Positions 6,323-6,938 of a DNA stretch of 6,938 nucleotides are shown piece by piece. Both the position numbers and the translations under genes were made by a program. The DNA comes from Bacteroidota bacterium (lineage in GTDB: Bacteria > Bacteroidota > Bacteroidia > Bacteroidales > JAAYUG01): the NCBI GenBank assembly GCA_021812865.1, contig JAKAMP010000148.1:1-6938 (forward strand). The letters run 5' to 3'. Every line of letters starts with the position of its first letter. Position 1 is the first letter of the stretch. Below the pieces are notes generated by a model, which saw only the letters and a list, made by a program, of their open reading frames with translations, was not told where the DNA came from and made no database searches.

Positions 6323-6938
6323 ATGAAATTGATCTCTTTTCGAATTAAAAACTTCAGATCCATTGTCGATTCAGGTTTCAATTCTTTGGCTCACGACAAT
6401 ATCACTGCCATCATTGGGCAGAACGAATCGGGGAAAACATCCATTCTTGAAGCGCTGAAGTGCTTTTCCGATGGAATGATCATCGACGATGTACTGCGTT
6501 CTGATCTGAGCCTGCCTTCAGTTTTCTGTACCTTCAGACTTTCTCCGTATGAAACGGATATTATATCGCAAAGCCTTAGAATTCCAGATGATCTGAAGAA
6601 ATACTTCATCGAAAAAAATGAGGTACTTCTAACAAGGGAATGGGATCCTGAAAAAAAGAGCCACCTGAAGATCGATGGAGAAGAGGTATTGAATTTTTAC
6701 AAAAACCATCAGTACAACAGGGAACAACAGGATCAGAACATAGTCAAGCAGGTAAAAAACCTGCTTGCGAATTTCGATGGACTTGAACAGGAAATTGCCG
6801 ACAGGAAGAAAGAATCAACCGAGATTCAGAAAAATATCTCAGCTCTCGAGACAAAAATCAAGGAAGTTACAAGAATTCTCGAACGAACCAATACACCTGA
6901 AAGAAAAGAGCATGCCCATCTTGAATTGGATAGGCTCA
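6323..6938 (+). CDS. OLD/RecF/SMC-like AAA ATPase, 3' end outside window
   Basis: The frame is open from the ATG at 6323 to the window end (205 codons). The N-terminus 'MKLISFRIKNFRSI' followed by Walker A GQNESGKTS (residues 32-40) and 'ILEALKCF' is typical of ABC-class ATPases that include OLD nucleases, RecF and other AAA_15/AAA_23-type proteins. Residues about 133-205 are rich in Glu, Lys and Leu with a heptad-like pattern ('EIQKNISALETKIKEV'), which suggests a coiled-coil insert before the missing Walker B half. A C-terminal TOPRIM nuclease domain would make it an OLD-type protein, but it lies outside the window. The gene starts 1 nt after the phosphatase stop and probably shares its promoter at 5430-5459. 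The role could be DNA repair, anti-phage defence or unrelated ATP-driven DNA binding; the visible part cannot choose. Confidence 0.85.
   Translation, partial: MKLISFRIKNFRSIVDSGFNSLAHDNITAIIGQNESGKTSILEALKCFSDGMIIDDVLRSDLSLPSVFCTFRLSPYETDIISQSLRIPDDLKKYFIEKNEVLLTREWDPEKKSHLKIDGEEVLNFYKNHQYNREQQDQNIVKQVKNLLANFDGLEQEIADRKKESTEIQKNISALETKIKEVTRILERTNTPERKEHAHLELDRL

Overview
The window looks like a chromosomal segment of a member of the Bacteroidota (Bacteroidetes). Four signs point this way. The OmpA-type protein at the left edge has the N-terminal region and SprB-like module common in that phylum. None of the gene starts has a recognisable Shine-Dalgarno sequence. A promoter of the phylum's -33/-7 type (TAAATTTG, fitting TAnnTTTG) precedes the phosphatase gene. 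The SpoIIE-type phosphatase has the short 'DSIxYAxxIQSALLP' lead-in frequent in Bacteroidota. The order or genus cannot be told from the sequence. All genes read on the + strand and coding density is high.

Layout. (1) 1-1188: the 3' part of a gene for an OmpA-family, peptidoglycan-binding surface protein. (2) 1207-3192: 18 nt downstream, a 661-residue exported protein with an N-terminal TPR-like segment, five 37-residue helical repeats and a probable seven-bladed beta-propeller; it probably forms a transcription unit with the OmpA gene and acts in the same compartment. (3) 3281-4222 and 4228-5328: the ATPase and permease of an ABC-2 type exporter, nearly abutting. (4) 5329-5517: a 189-nt gap with two weak terminator-like hairpins and a good Bacteroidota-type promoter. 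(5) 5518-6321: a stand-alone SpoIIE/PP2C-type serine phosphatase with all metal-binding aspartates. (6) 6323 to the window end: the N-terminal 205 residues of a P-loop ATPase of the OLD/RecF/SMC-like class, starting one base after the phosphatase stop.

Three functional blocks are visible: an envelope/surface pair, an ABC exporter pair, and a phosphatase + OLD-like ATPase pair. The first two look like ordinary Bacteroidota housekeeping or envelope genes whose substrates cannot be read from sequence. The third is the most interesting, because a sensor-less signalling phosphatase is tightly coupled to an ATPase class that often occurs in DNA repair and anti-phage systems. The ATPase is cut by the window edge, so its C-terminal domain, which would decide its function, is not visible. 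I found no RNA genes, CRISPR arrays, insertion sequences or attachment sites.
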